Part shown: positions 16,274-24,746 of the stretch, in pieces
Numbering within the stretch: the first letter of the stretch is position 1
Layout: each line of letters begins with the position of its first letter
Origin: Acinetobacter kookii
GTDB taxonomy: Bacteria > Pseudomonadota > Gammaproteobacteria > Pseudomonadales > Moraxellaceae
Direction: 5' to 3'
Assembly (NCBI RefSeq): GCF_900096895.1
Contig: NZ_FMYO01000013.1
Coordinates: 1 to 64,000 of the forward strand
Length of the DNA: 64,000 nucleotides
Translations under genes and position numbers: made by a program
Notes under the pieces: model-generated
Databases searched by the model: none
What the model saw: only the letters and a program-made list of their open reading frames with translations
Told to the model about the DNA's origin: nothing

Positions 16274-18853
16274 TTATTTCTTCTTCCGTTTCAAACGGCG
16301 TTTTGCCTGCTGCGCTGCAACGGCATCCAACGCTTCTTTCAGCTCTTCATCGCTGAAGGTGGTAATGTGCTGAAGCATCTGCAAGGTCACATCATCCAGT
16401 ACCAGGTTGGCGTACTGCGCCACGTTCTGGAAGTTCTCGTCAAACACAATGGCGTTATCTTCATTGTTGCGGATATAGCCCTGTTGGGTCAGAACCTTAA
16501 TAAAACTCTGGAACAGCGATTTATCAAAGAATTCTGGCGAGTTGAATTCATATAGGACCGACAGACGCTGACCGACCAGATGACTGAGCTCTTCCACCTG
16601 ACGGGTGGAGATATTGCCCGAACCACGCTGGGTGATTAAAGCCAGGGTCATGTAGTAACGTTCCAGACTTTGCATCACAGGCGCAGCGAGCACCACCAGC
16701 TGGTTGTGATCTTCTGAATTTGGTGCAGGAGAAACCAGGTTGCCCTCGCTATCTTCAGAAATCAGTTTCGCCTGAATCAACGCTTCTGCATAGGCACAGA
16801 TCTGATCTTTCAGCTCTTCATCTTTTTTCCATTTCAGGAACAGTTCCGCTTTCAGGAATGGATAAAGCGTACGGATGACATTAATCAAATCGCCACGGCG
16901 AATCGAACCGTTATGTTCAACCAGCGCAGCAATTAGCGATGGCAACACGAAAGCATGCAGAATGTTGTTACGGAAGTAAGTCAGCAATACCGCCTGATTG
17001 TCTTCAATCGCAATAATATCGCCCAGAACATGCTTCACGCGTTTAATCAGTTTCAGTTTTAACCCGTAGGCAATAATTTCCTTGCCTGAAAGCGGTGTCA
17101 CCTGAGTACGTGCATCATAAGGCAATCCAGTCAACAGTTTGCGGTAGACATCCAGCTGCTTGATGCAGATCTCTTCATCCAGCGTGTGTTTAGGCGTAGC
17201 CAAAAGAATCAGCGAAAGCAGCGATACCGGATTGATCACCACGGCACGGTTAATGTTTTCCAAAATGGCATGTGCAGCACTGTTCACTGTATCCGAGACT
17301 TCTTGCGGAATCGGATCATCATTCTTGGCAATTTTAATATTTTCCGCACCATGCTGTTTCAGCATGTCATCCAGGAATACCGGCTCACCAAAGTTCACAT
17401 GCACCTGACCAAAGATACGTTCGATTTTGCGCAGGGTTTTCAAAATGCCCATGATCGATTCGGATTCTTTGTCTTTACCGTTCATTTCGCCGACATAGGT
17501 GGCACCTTCCATCAGGCGCTCGTAGCCAATATAGGTCGGTACAAACACGATCGGTTTAGAACGGCCACGCAAATGCCCGTGCACGGTCATGGCCAGCATG
17601 CCGGTTTTCGGTGGCAGCAAACGTCCGGTACGTGAACGGCCGCCTTCAATAAAGTATTCCAGTGGCGTGTTACGGGACAGAATATTGAAAAGATATTCTT
17701 TAAATACAGTGGTATATAAACCATTACCGCGGAAAGTACGGCGAATAAAGAACGCACCGCCACCACGCAATAATTGCCCGACAAAAGGCATGTTCAAGTT
17801 ATCGCCTGCGGCAATGTAGGGCACCATCATGCCACGTTTATAAATCACATAAGACAGCAATAAGTAGTCGATGTGACTGCGGTGACAGGGGGTATAGATA
17901 ATCTCGTAGTCTTTGGCCAGTTCACGCACGGTACTAAAATTATGTACCTCTACGCCGTCATAGAGCTGGGTCCATAAGCGGGTCAGTGCCATATCGGCAA
18001 AACGCACGGCTGAATGCGAATAGTCTGATACAATTTCGTTTAAATAGCCAATGGCACGGCGTTCAGCTTCAATCATGCTGATTTTGCCACGGATGCTTTC
18101 CCGACGGATGGCATCCTGAACATCCGTAGATTTGATCAGTGAATGCATCACGTTACGGCGGTCGGATAGATCCGGACCGAGCACGACTTCACGCTGACCA
18201 TCCAGATAGTTGTTTAATTTATTCAGAATATACGTTGCAGGTGACAGGTTTGGATGGGTCTGTTTGGCAAATTCGATCAGCTGGCGTAAAGACTGGCCCT
18301 GATGGAATTCCAGATAGGATTGACGACCATGCAGACCAATATTCACCAACTGTTTAACGGTACCTGGCGTTGCCCATGTATCGGTAAACAGCAGTTTCAG
18401 CCAGGAATCTTCTTTATCTGGCGAACGTCCCCATAATACGGTGACCGGAATCAGTTCAATATCCACCTGAGGATGGTGTTCCAGAATCTCGATCAGGCGC
18501 AATAAACGCGGCGGAAAGGCATGCGGTGGGGAATTGAGTAAATTGTTTTCATCATGGTGCTGCAGGAACAGTATGGATGCTTTTTCCTTATGATCGCCCA
18601 CCACCAGCGGATCTAATGCCGGTGACAGTTTTAGGCGGCGGGTTTCACCATCGACAATCAGGGCATTACTGCGCGAATAATTTTGTAATACATAGCACAC
18701 CACTTTTTGTTGAACGGGTTGCTCTGTCTGGGAATTTACTTCTGTAGTTGTCGGTTCAGTAGGAACCTCACCAAGAACATGTGGGGTTACCACCAGGTCA
18801 AGCAGCTTACTGGAAAGCTGACGATAGATTTGACCAAAGCCACTCTTGGACAT
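16274..18853 (-). CDS. plsB: Glycerol-3-phosphate 1-O-acyltransferase PlsB
   Basis: Inner-membrane enzyme that acylates glycerol-3-phosphate with acyl-CoA or acyl-ACP, the first step of phospholipid synthesis. It has 859 residues. The catalytic HX4D is H324..D329 in CHRSHIDYLLL; the other acyltransferase blocks are GGAFFIRRTFRGN, FIEGGRSRTGRLLPPKTGML and VPTYIGYERLMEG. The C-terminus is very basic (KRRLKRKKK). AGGAG lies 6 nt before the ATG. A reverse promoter TTGTCA (18950-18945), 17 nt, TTAAAT (18927-18922) fits. Confidence 0.97.
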   Translation of the reverse strand: MSKSGFGQIYRQLSSKLLDLVVTPHVLGEVPTEPTTTEVNSQTEQPVQQKVVCYVLQNYSRSNALIVDGETRRLKLSPALDPLVVGDHKEKASILFLQHHDENNLLNSPPHAFPPRLLRLIEILEHHPQVDIELIPVTVLWGRSPDKEDSWLKLLFTDTWATPGTVKQLVNIGLHGRQSYLEFHQGQSLRQLIEFAKQTHPNLSPATYILNKLNNYLDGQREVVLGPDLSDRRNVMHSLIKSTDVQDAIRRESIRGKISMIEAERRAIGYLNEIVSDYSHSAVRFADMALTRLWTQLYDGVEVHNFSTVRELAKDYEIIYTPCHRSHIDYLLLSYVIYKRGMMVPYIAAGDNLNMPFVGQLLRGGGAFFIRRTFRGNGLYTTVFKEYLFNILSRNTPLEYFIEGGRSRTGRLLPPKTGMLAMTVHGHLRGRSKPIVFVPTYIGYERLMEGATYVGEMNGKDKESESIMGILKTLRKIERIFGQVHVNFGEPVFLDDMLKQHGAENIKIAKNDDPIPQEVSDTVNSAAHAILENINRAVVINPVSLLSLILLATPKHTLDEEICIKQLDVYRKLLTGLPYDARTQVTPLSGKEIIAYGLKLKLIKRVKHVLGDIIAIEDNQAVLLTYFRNNILHAFVLPSLIAALVEHNGSIRRGDLINVIRTLYPFLKAELFLKWKKDEELKDQICAYAEALIQAKLISEDSEGNLVSPAPNSEDHNQLVVLAAPVMQSLERYYMTLALITQRGSGNISTRQVEELSHLVGQRLSVLYEFNSPEFFDKSLFQSFIKVLTQQGYIRNNEDNAIVFDENFQNVAQYANLVLDDVTLQMLQHITTFSDEELKEALDAVAAQQAKRRLKRKKK

Positions 18854-19148
18854 ACATACTCCTACTTAAATGACCGAAACCACAGATTTTCTGAGGGGGG
18901 AAACAGTTTTGCATCATTGTAATTTAAAACAATATGTCATTTTCTGACAAAATGCATTTCGAGTGTTAAATTTTATCGTTAAAAATCGTATTTTTAGCGA
19001 ATATTCAGCACAAATCGCGTGACAGGCCAGTCAGTAGAACTTTAGGGCTTTCTTTGGGATTTGTGGCAAAATAGCAATTATAGCTTAGCTGATTGATTGA
19101 AATTTTTCGCCTAGATTTTAGGTATCCCACATTAAAAACAGGTTGCTT

Positions 19149-20021
19149 ATGAACGCCTTAACCCAAGAACTGGTTGAATTACTGAGCCTTGAAAAAATTG
19201 AAGAAAATATTTACCGAGGTCAAAGCCGTAATCTGGTCGGTAAGCGGGTCTTTGGTGGGCAGGTGCTGGGTCAGGCATTACGCGCGGCATCCTATACCAC
19301 AAATCGTCCTGCGCATTCCTTGCATGCCTATTTTTTGTATGGGGGAGATGTCAATGCGCCGATTATTTATGAAGTAGACCGCCTGCGGGATGGCAAGAGT
19401 TTTGTCAGTCGTCAGGTGCGTGCCATTCAGCATGGACGCACCATTTTTACCGCCATGATTTCATTTGCCAATCCGGAAGAAGGCTTGAATTACCAGATTT
19501 CAGAGCCGGAATATCCTGCGGTTGAAGACCTGAAAAGTGAAGCAGAACTTAAAGCACAGCTGGTCGAATTCGTGCCGGAAAATGTGCGTGCCAGCTTTAT
19601 GCGTGACCGTCATGTGGAAATTCGTCCGGTGATGCCGGTTAATCCTTTCCAGCCTCAGCCTGAAGCTCCGTCATACGCTCACTATATCCGAACCCATGGC
19701 CAGATTGCCCATAAGGTCGATGAAATTTCGCTGCATCAGGCCATTGCTGCGTTCTATTCAGACTTTACTTTAATGACCACGGCTCTGCGCCCACACGGTC
19801 TGAGTTATATTTCCCCAAGTCTGCAATGTGCCAGCATTGACCATGCCATGTATTTCCATAAGCCATTCCGTGTCGATGAATGGATGCTCTATGATATGGA
19901 GGCGACCGTCAGTGTCAGTTCGCGCGGACTGAATTTCGGCCGCATGTGGCAAAATGGTGAGCTGGTGTGTAGCACAACCCAGGAAGGTTTGATTCGCTTG
20001 CGTGAAATTGAAACCCAATAA
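19149..20021 (+). CDS. tesB: Acyl-CoA thioesterase II
   Basis: Cytosolic double-hotdog thioesterase that hydrolyses medium- and long-chain acyl-CoA to free fatty acid. It has 290 residues, like E. coli TesB (286). Recognisable blocks are RVFGGQVLGQALRAA, HSLHAYFLYGGD, and the C-terminal SIDHAMYFHKPFR..EWMLYDMEA that carries the catalytic aspartate. I use ATG 19149; the TTG at 19143 would add only two residues. A strong terminator follows. Confidence 0.94.
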   Translation: MNALTQELVELLSLEKIEENIYRGQSRNLVGKRVFGGQVLGQALRAASYTTNRPAHSLHAYFLYGGDVNAPIIYEVDRLRDGKSFVSRQVRAIQHGRTIFTAMISFANPEEGLNYQISEPEYPAVEDLKSEAELKAQLVEFVPENVRASFMRDRHVEIRPVMPVNPFQPQPEAPSYAHYIRTHGQIAHKVDEISLHQAIAAFYSDFTLMTTALRPHGLSYISPSLQCASIDHAMYFHKPFRVDEWMLYDMEATVSVSSRGLNFGRMWQNGELVCSTTQEGLIRLREIETQ

Positions 20022-20036
20022 GGGCTGAACTGTCAT

Positions 20037-20066
20037 AAAAAAACCGGACCTGCTGTCCGGTTTTTT
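20037..20066. terminator. Bidirectional terminator between tesB and the small peptide gene
   Basis: AAAAAACCGGAC and GTCCGGTTTTTT pair around a short loop. The symmetric A/T tails let it end both tesB (forward) and the reverse-strand small ORF at 20075-20188. Confidence 0.88.
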
Positions 20067-20074
20067 ATGGGCGT

Positions 20075-20188
20075 TTAATGGCAGCGAGGGATGTCCTCGG
20101 AAACATCTTTATGGCAGCCATGGCCTGAATGGGCAACTGCCACGCTTATATTGAGAAGAAGTGCGGTCATGAGCATGATTTTTTTCAT
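20075..20188 (-). CDS. Very small secreted His/Cys-rich peptide (37 aa), YHYH-like
   Basis: The reverse-strand ORF has a clear signal peptide (MKKIMLMTALLLNISVAVA) and a predicted mature part of 18 residues, HSGHGCHKDVSEDIPRCH, with four His besides two Cys in the mature part. AGAGAAG lies just upstream of the ATG and a bidirectional terminator just after the stop. The HSG...GCH...CH pattern recalls small YHYH-domain periplasmic proteins (HSGGTDKNGCH...HCH), here shortened. A metal-binding or disulfide-closed periplasmic role is plausible but not proven. Standard gene callers would miss it. Confidence 0.6.
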   Translation of the reverse strand: MKKIMLMTALLLNISVAVAHSGHGCHKDVSEDIPRCH

Positions 20189-20396
20189 ATGGCTTCTCTT
20201 TTAATTATTGGCTGAATGAGTATCTATGCATAAGCAGATTCTATGCCATCAGTTTATTAAAGTATTGTAGATTCAGATAAAGTGAGTTACTGGCTTTGAT
20301 CTATTTCTGCTGAGCTTGTGACAAAAAAATTCTCGATTCTAAAAATAGGGCATGGCATAGTGCCTGACAGGACTTAATGATAAAAAGCATGTCGTG

Positions 20397-21632
20397 ATGA
20401 GCTTAAATACACAAATATTGATTGCTGCAATTTTAGGAGTGGCATTTGGATTTCTGTTAAATCTGTTTCCGAATACTCAGTTTTTTTCTGTCAGTCTTTA
20501 TGGCTTGGGTCTAGCCAGCAGCATTTTTATTGGTTTATTGAAAATGCTGCTTATTCCACTGATTTTCAGTTCAATTGTGGTCGGAGTTTCAAACTTGCAG
20601 GCAGGTGGACAACTGGGTCGGGTCTGGAAAATTACTCTGCTCTGTTGTGTGACCACCACCACTCTGGCGCTGATTTTGGGCTTAAGCTGTGCGCACCTGT
20701 TTAATGTGGGCAAGGGCGTTGATATCGTGATGTTTCAGGATGCCATGAACAGTCATCAAACGCCTGATACCTTAACGCCATCGTCCTTCTTTACCAACTT
20801 TATTCAAAATACCCTGATTAACCCCTTTAAAGCCTTTGCCGAAGGCAATGTGCTGGCTGTGGTGGTATTTGCCTTGTTTATCGGGGTTGCGCTGGTCAAA
20901 GGCGGAGATAATTTCCGCAGTGTGCGCAAGTTAAGCCTGCAATTTTTTGACATCATGATGATGATGATCGGCTGGGTGATGAAGCTGGCACCGCTCGGCA
21001 TTTTTGCCTTGCTGGCGAAACTGATTTCAACCGAAGATATTTCCGTATTAAGCCGTTTGGCCGAGTTTGCCGCCGTAGTAACCGGAACCACCATTTTTCA
21101 TGGTGCAGTAGTGTTGCCTTTATTGCTGTGGATATTTGGCAAGATGAGTCCAGTCACCTTTTTCAAGGGTACCCGAGCTGCACTGATTACCGCATTTGCC
21201 ACCAGTTCCAGTTCAGCCACCATGCCACTGTCAATGAAATGCGCGCAGGAAAATTTAAAGGTACGTCCACAAACGGCAGGCTTTGTAATTCCCTTGGGCA
21301 CCCAGCTGAATATGGATGGTACGGCACTGTATGAGGCAGCTGCGGCTTTGTTTATTGCCAACCTGATGGGGCTGGACTTGAGTATCAGTCAGCAACTGGT
21401 AGTCTGTGCAACCGCCATGATTGCCTCCTTAGGTGCGCCGGGTATCCCAAGCGCAGGCATGGTCACCATGATTATGGTGTTGCAATCGGTCGGGTTGCCG
21501 GCAGAAGCCATTGCAATCTTGCTGCCGATTGACCGTCTGCTGGATACTGTGCGTACCGTGGTCAATGTTCAGGGCGATATGATGATTAGCGTGGTGGTGG
21601 ATCGTTATAGCCGTGAACCAGAAGTGTCCTAA
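20397..21632 (+). CDS. Dicarboxylate/amino acid:cation symporter (DAACS family)
   Basis: Sodium- or proton-coupled uptake carrier of the GltP/DctA family in the inner membrane, 411 residues from ATG 20397 (a GTG lies 3 nt upstream). About eight hydrophobic segments and the family signatures SSSSATMPLSM (first re-entrant hairpin region) and NMDGTALYE (TM7) are intact, as is the second hairpin GAPGIPSAGMV. C4-dicarboxylate, glutamate/aspartate and serine/threonine are all possible substrates. It overlaps the convergent VOC gene by 4 nt at the 3' end. Confidence 0.9.
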   Translation: MSLNTQILIAAILGVAFGFLLNLFPNTQFFSVSLYGLGLASSIFIGLLKMLLIPLIFSSIVVGVSNLQAGGQLGRVWKITLLCCVTTTTLALILGLSCAHLFNVGKGVDIVMFQDAMNSHQTPDTLTPSSFFTNFIQNTLINPFKAFAEGNVLAVVVFALFIGVALVKGGDNFRSVRKLSLQFFDIMMMMIGWVMKLAPLGIFALLAKLISTEDISVLSRLAEFAAVVTGTTIFHGAVVLPLLLWIFGKMSPVTFFKGTRAALITAFATSSSSATMPLSMKCAQENLKVRPQTAGFVIPLGTQLNMDGTALYEAAAALFIANLMGLDLSISQQLVVCATAMIASLGAPGIPSAGMVTMIMVLQSVGLPAEAIAILLPIDRLLDTVRTVVNVQGDMMISVVVDRYSREPEVS

Positions 21633-22048
21633 TCCATTTCCCAGCTGGGATTAAACACGATTTCCCAGACATGGCCATCCGGATCTTGAAAATAACCCGC
21701 ATAACCCCCGTAAAAAGTGGCTTGTGCGGGTTTAATGATTTTGGCACCGGCATGTGCTGCCTGAGCCATGACCTGATCCACTTCCAGAGGACTATAGACA
21801 TTTTGTCCCAACGTCATTTGAGTGGCACACATTGGCGTCAGCTCCAGTCCGGTATCCTGTTGAATGCTGCTTTGCAGCCATAAAGCCAGTTTCAGACCTG
21901 ACTGCAGTTCAATAAAGGCCACCGCACCATATTCAAATTCCTGCCCTATAATTCCTTCACAGTGTAAGCCCAAGCCTTCGCGATAAAAATGCAAAGATGC
22001 TTCCAGGTCACGCACCCCCAGTGTAATGACTGAAATCCGTGCTTGCAT
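21629..22048 (-). CDS. VOC/glyoxalase superfamily protein
   Basis: Small metal-dependent enzyme or binding protein of the vicinal oxygen chelate fold, 139 residues. It starts MQARISVITLGVRDLEASLHFYREGLG (split here as ISVITLGVRDLEASLHFY then REGLG), typical of glyoxalase/dioxygenase-like proteins, and ends with YAGYFQDPDGHVWEI, containing the usual C-terminal E ligand. The substrate is unknown. Confidence 0.82.
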   Translation of the reverse strand: MQARISVITLGVRDLEASLHFYREGLGLHCEGIIGQEFEYGAVAFIELQSGLKLALWLQSSIQQDTGLELTPMCATQMTLGQNVYSPLEVDQVMAQAAHAGAKIIKPAQATFYGGYAGYFQDPDGHVWEIVFNPSWEMD

Positions 22049-22094
22049 AAAATGATCCTTATTGTTGTTTTCCTCGACTTTTATCTTAAAACAA

Positions 22095-22120
22095 ATAAAA
22101 AGCAGGGCATAAAGCCCTGT
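22095..22120 (-). terminator. Terminator after the PF10118 gene
   Basis: CAGGGC (22103-22108) and GCCCTG (22114-22119) pair around ATAAA; on the reverse strand a CTTTTTATTT run follows. It ends the gene at 22173. Confidence 0.75.
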
Positions 22121-22172
22121 TGTGGTTAAATTGTATACATGTATTTAATTATCAAATGAATGATAAAAAGGA

Positions 22173-23123
22173 TTAGGCCACTTTCAGTTTGGCTGCACGT
22201 TTGGCCGCAGGGGAGCGATTCAGGTAAGCAATGGCATCTTCAGTTTTGCCTTCATGCAGCGGATCGTACCAGGGCATCAAATAGCCCAGTTGCTGTGATA
22301 CCAGCCAGAAGGGGCTGGGCATTAAATTGTTGTCACGCTGGGCAATGGCATACCATTCGCGCCAGATCCACGGCTTGTACACTGCAGGGCGGATAGACTG
22401 AAAACGTGGATCCTGCTTGAGCAGATGGGCCGTGCCATCGACCCACAAGCCAATCACTGCCACAATTACAATGATGCTTAAATAATAGCGGGCAATATAA
22501 CTGCCCCCTAAATGACGATACAAATCAAAGGCGACGGTACGGTGTTCAATTTCTTCTGCGCCGTGCCATTTAATCAAATCCAGCATGGCAGGGTCAGCCC
22601 CCAGTTTTTCCCACTCCTGGTTGTACAGGGCATATTTCCCCAGTACGCAGGTCATGTGCTCTACCGTGGCAATAATGCCAAGGCGGAATAAATCCCATTG
22701 ATGTTCAAGCAATTTAGGTACTTTTACACCCAAAGGCTGATCGGCAAGTAGTTGACTGAACAGGAAATCCATCACATCCAGATTGCGCTGGATATCAATG
22801 TTGCGCACGGTAAGATATTCTTTGTTGGCCGAGTTATGGGCCTGGGCATGCATGGCTTCCTGACGGATAAAGGCCTGTACATCCTGTTTCAGCTTTTCAT
22901 CCTGAATTTGTGGCAAAACCTTGTTGTATAAACGACAGAACCAGAATTCGCCAGAAGGCAAAATCATGTTGATTTCATTAATAAAATAGCTGACATAAGG
23001 TTGATTTGGAATCCAGTCAATCGGGGTGTCTTGCCACTCGAATTTTACTTTACGCGGATGAATATGATAGGCAATTGATGAGCCGAGTTTGGAGTTTCTT
23101 AAACGGGAGAAAAGTTTCATCAT
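22173..23123 (-). CDS. Metal-dependent hydrolase-like protein (PF10118 family)
   Basis: Protein resembling the bacterial PF10118 family, called a predicted metal-dependent hydrolase. Regularly placed E/H residues are visible: RQEAMHAQAHN, TVEHMTC and WHGAEEIEHRTVAFD, a pattern like ferritin-type di-iron helices. One hydrophobic segment lies near IARYYLSIIVIVAVIGLWV. The start is set at 23123 (MMKLFSRLRN, 316 residues) with AAGGA upstream; the longer frame to 23216 crosses the engB terminator. The function is not established. Confidence 0.72.
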   Translation of the reverse strand: MMKLFSRLRNSKLGSSIAYHIHPRKVKFEWQDTPIDWIPNQPYVSYFINEINMILPSGEFWFCRLYNKVLPQIQDEKLKQDVQAFIRQEAMHAQAHNSANKEYLTVRNIDIQRNLDVMDFLFSQLLADQPLGVKVPKLLEHQWDLFRLGIIATVEHMTCVLGKYALYNQEWEKLGADPAMLDLIKWHGAEEIEHRTVAFDLYRHLGGSYIARYYLSIIVIVAVIGLWVDGTAHLLKQDPRFQSIRPAVYKPWIWREWYAIAQRDNNLMPSPFWLVSQQLGYLMPWYDPLHEGKTEDAIAYLNRSPAAKRAAKLKVA

Positions 23124-23177
23124 GCTGTCCTTATTGTTTTGGCGTGCAGTGCTGCACTTGAGCTCAAGGCCAGTATG

Positions 23178-23215
23178 AAAAAAATGTCCCGCATTGTGAT
23201 TAGCAATACGGGACA
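23178..23215 (-). terminator. Terminator after engB
   Basis: GTCCCG (23186-23191) and CGGGAC (23209-23214), with inner ATTG/CAAT, form a hairpin; on the reverse strand ATTTTTTT follows. Confidence 0.8.
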
Positions 23216-23271
23216 CGGAAATATCAATTGATGATGATTTTTGTCGGACAGTCTAGCTCAATCAGACCCCA

Positions 23272-24135
23272 TCAATCAGCTTGTCGGCTTGCATCGGTGG
23301 CATCTTCTGCAATTTCGGTTTCGCACTCTTCCTCTGCAACATCTAAAGATTCGAGTGGTTCATCCAGATCACCAAGGCTCGCTTCAGGAATGCTGTCCAG
23401 ATCAAATTGTGTGGATTGCTCAAGGGTGAAGTTCAATCGGCCACCCATGACACTGGCCAGCTCTTCCAGGCCTTGCTTGTTGAGTGACGAGAACAACTGA
23501 ATGGAGAAATCCAGCTTCATCTTTTTCAATGCCGCTTTCACTTCCTGCAAGGCTTTGGATGCCGGTCCACGATTCAGTTTGTCTGATTTGGTCAGCAAAA
23601 CATGCACGAACAATTTACGTGAATAGGCCCATTCCAGCATCATCACGTCAAAATGTTGCAGTGGATGGCGAATATCCATCAGCAATACCAAGCCCTGCAG
23701 GCTTTTACGGTGAATCAGGTAATTTTCCAGTTCTTTTTGCCAGACAATTTTCATCGCTTCCGGTACGGCTGCATAACCATAACCTGGCAAATCGACCAGA
23801 CGCTGTTCTGGATTACCCAGGCTGAAAAAGTTGATCATTTGGGTACGGCCCGGCTTTTTAGAGGCACGTGCCAGCTGCTTCTGGTTGGTTAAGGCATTAA
23901 TGGCGCTAGATTTACCGGCATTGGAACGTCCGGCAAAAGCAACTTCATAACCGGTGTCTTCAACACACAGGCTCAGCTTTGGCGCACTCATCAAGAATTC
24001 GGCTTTACGCAACCAGTTCAACGCGCGAACAGAGTACTCAGTAATGGCAGGATCAACTTTTTTCTCATAGCTGATCTTTTGCTTAGGCGCATGGGCTGTC
24101 TTACTGTTTTTGGATTTTCCTCTGCTGTGATGCAT
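23272..24135 (-). CDS. engB: Ribosome biogenesis GTP-binding protein EngB/YsxC
   Basis: Essential GTPase acting in large ribosomal subunit assembly. The G domain shows G1 GRSNAGKSS (69-77), G3 DLPGYG, G4 TKSDK and the G2 threonine in PGRTQMINFF. The protein has 287 residues against about 210 in E. coli: an N-terminal Lys-rich extension of about 30 residues and a C-terminal acidic tail of about 60 residues, rich in Glu, Asp and Ser. A reverse-strand TATAAT at 24174-24169 with TTCGCT 18 nt further upstream may be its promoter. Confidence 0.93.
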   Translation of the reverse strand: MHHSRGKSKNSKTAHAPKQKISYEKKVDPAITEYSVRALNWLRKAEFLMSAPKLSLCVEDTGYEVAFAGRSNAGKSSAINALTNQKQLARASKKPGRTQMINFFSLGNPEQRLVDLPGYGYAAVPEAMKIVWQKELENYLIHRKSLQGLVLLMDIRHPLQHFDVMMLEWAYSRKLFVHVLLTKSDKLNRGPASKALQEVKAALKKMKLDFSIQLFSSLNKQGLEELASVMGGRLNFTLEQSTQFDLDSIPEASLGDLDEPLESLDVAEEECETEIAEDATDASRQAD

Positions 24136-24214
24136 AACTCAACTTCAATAAATGATCTACAAGCGAACATTATAAAGGAAGTCGTTCGGTCAAGCGAACT
24201 TTGCAAGGCAGGAA

Positions 24215-24658
24215 TTAAAGATTGATCAGCTGGATCGGGGATTGGGTGGTGTACTTTGCCGCAGGAGAGCTATTTAAAACCTGAGCCAGGGTGTATTGGT
24301 CCAGACTAAGATAAAACTGTTCGAGTGCCAGATCAAGAATGCCTTTTAGACCGCATTGAGGACGCAGTACGCAAGGAGGGGTATTGCATTCGACAATCTG
24401 GTTTTCACCTTGCAGGATCCGCACGATTTGACCGAGGGGCATTTCGAGCGCTTCGGGGTTGAGCGCAATACCGCCGCCTTTGCCACGTGTGGTAATCAGC
24501 CAGTTCTGTTTGCCCATAAAGTGCACAATTTTCACCAAATGGTTTTTGGACACATGCAGGTCCTGAGCAATTTCTGCAATGGTATAAGGCATATCTCGCG
24601 GTTGGGCGATATAGATTAAAATACGCAAGGCATAGTCAGTGAATTTATTCAGTTGCAT
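24215..24658 (-). CDS. nsrR: Rrf2-family nitric oxide-sensing repressor NsrR
   Basis: Iron-sulfur transcription repressor that loses DNA binding when nitric oxide attacks its cluster. It has 147 residues with an N-terminal winged helix (LNKFTDYALRILIYIA; SKNHLVKIVHFMG) and cluster ligands Cys91, Cys96 and Cys102, exactly the positions and C-x4-C-x5-C spacing of E. coli NsrR, which separates it from IscR. It lies downstream of hmp on the same strand; the hmp terminator in between suggests its own promoter or partial read-through. Confidence 0.92.
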   Translation of the reverse strand: MQLNKFTDYALRILIYIAQPRDMPYTIAEIAQDLHVSKNHLVKIVHFMGKQNWLITTRGKGGGIALNPEALEMPLGQIVRILQGENQIVECNTPPCVLRPQCGLKGILDLALEQFYLSLDQYTLAQVLNSSPAAKYTTQSPIQLINL

Positions 24659-24680
24659 GATAATACTGATGTTTTTAAGT

Positions 24681-24720
24681 AAAAAATTAGGGTTAGTCTA
24701 GCATAACCAGACTAACCCTC
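24681..24720 (-). terminator. Terminator between hmp and nsrR
   Basis: AGGGTTAGTCT (24689-24699) and AGACTAACCCT (24709-24719) pair perfectly around a 9-nt loop; on the reverse strand AATTTTTTAC follows. Confidence 0.82.
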
Positions 24721-24746
24721 TCTTTATTTTATGCTGACCCAGCGGG

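Noticed and set aside
17186-17635. 149-residue ORF opposite plsB
   Set aside because: Antisense of the conserved acyltransferase region; no independent support.
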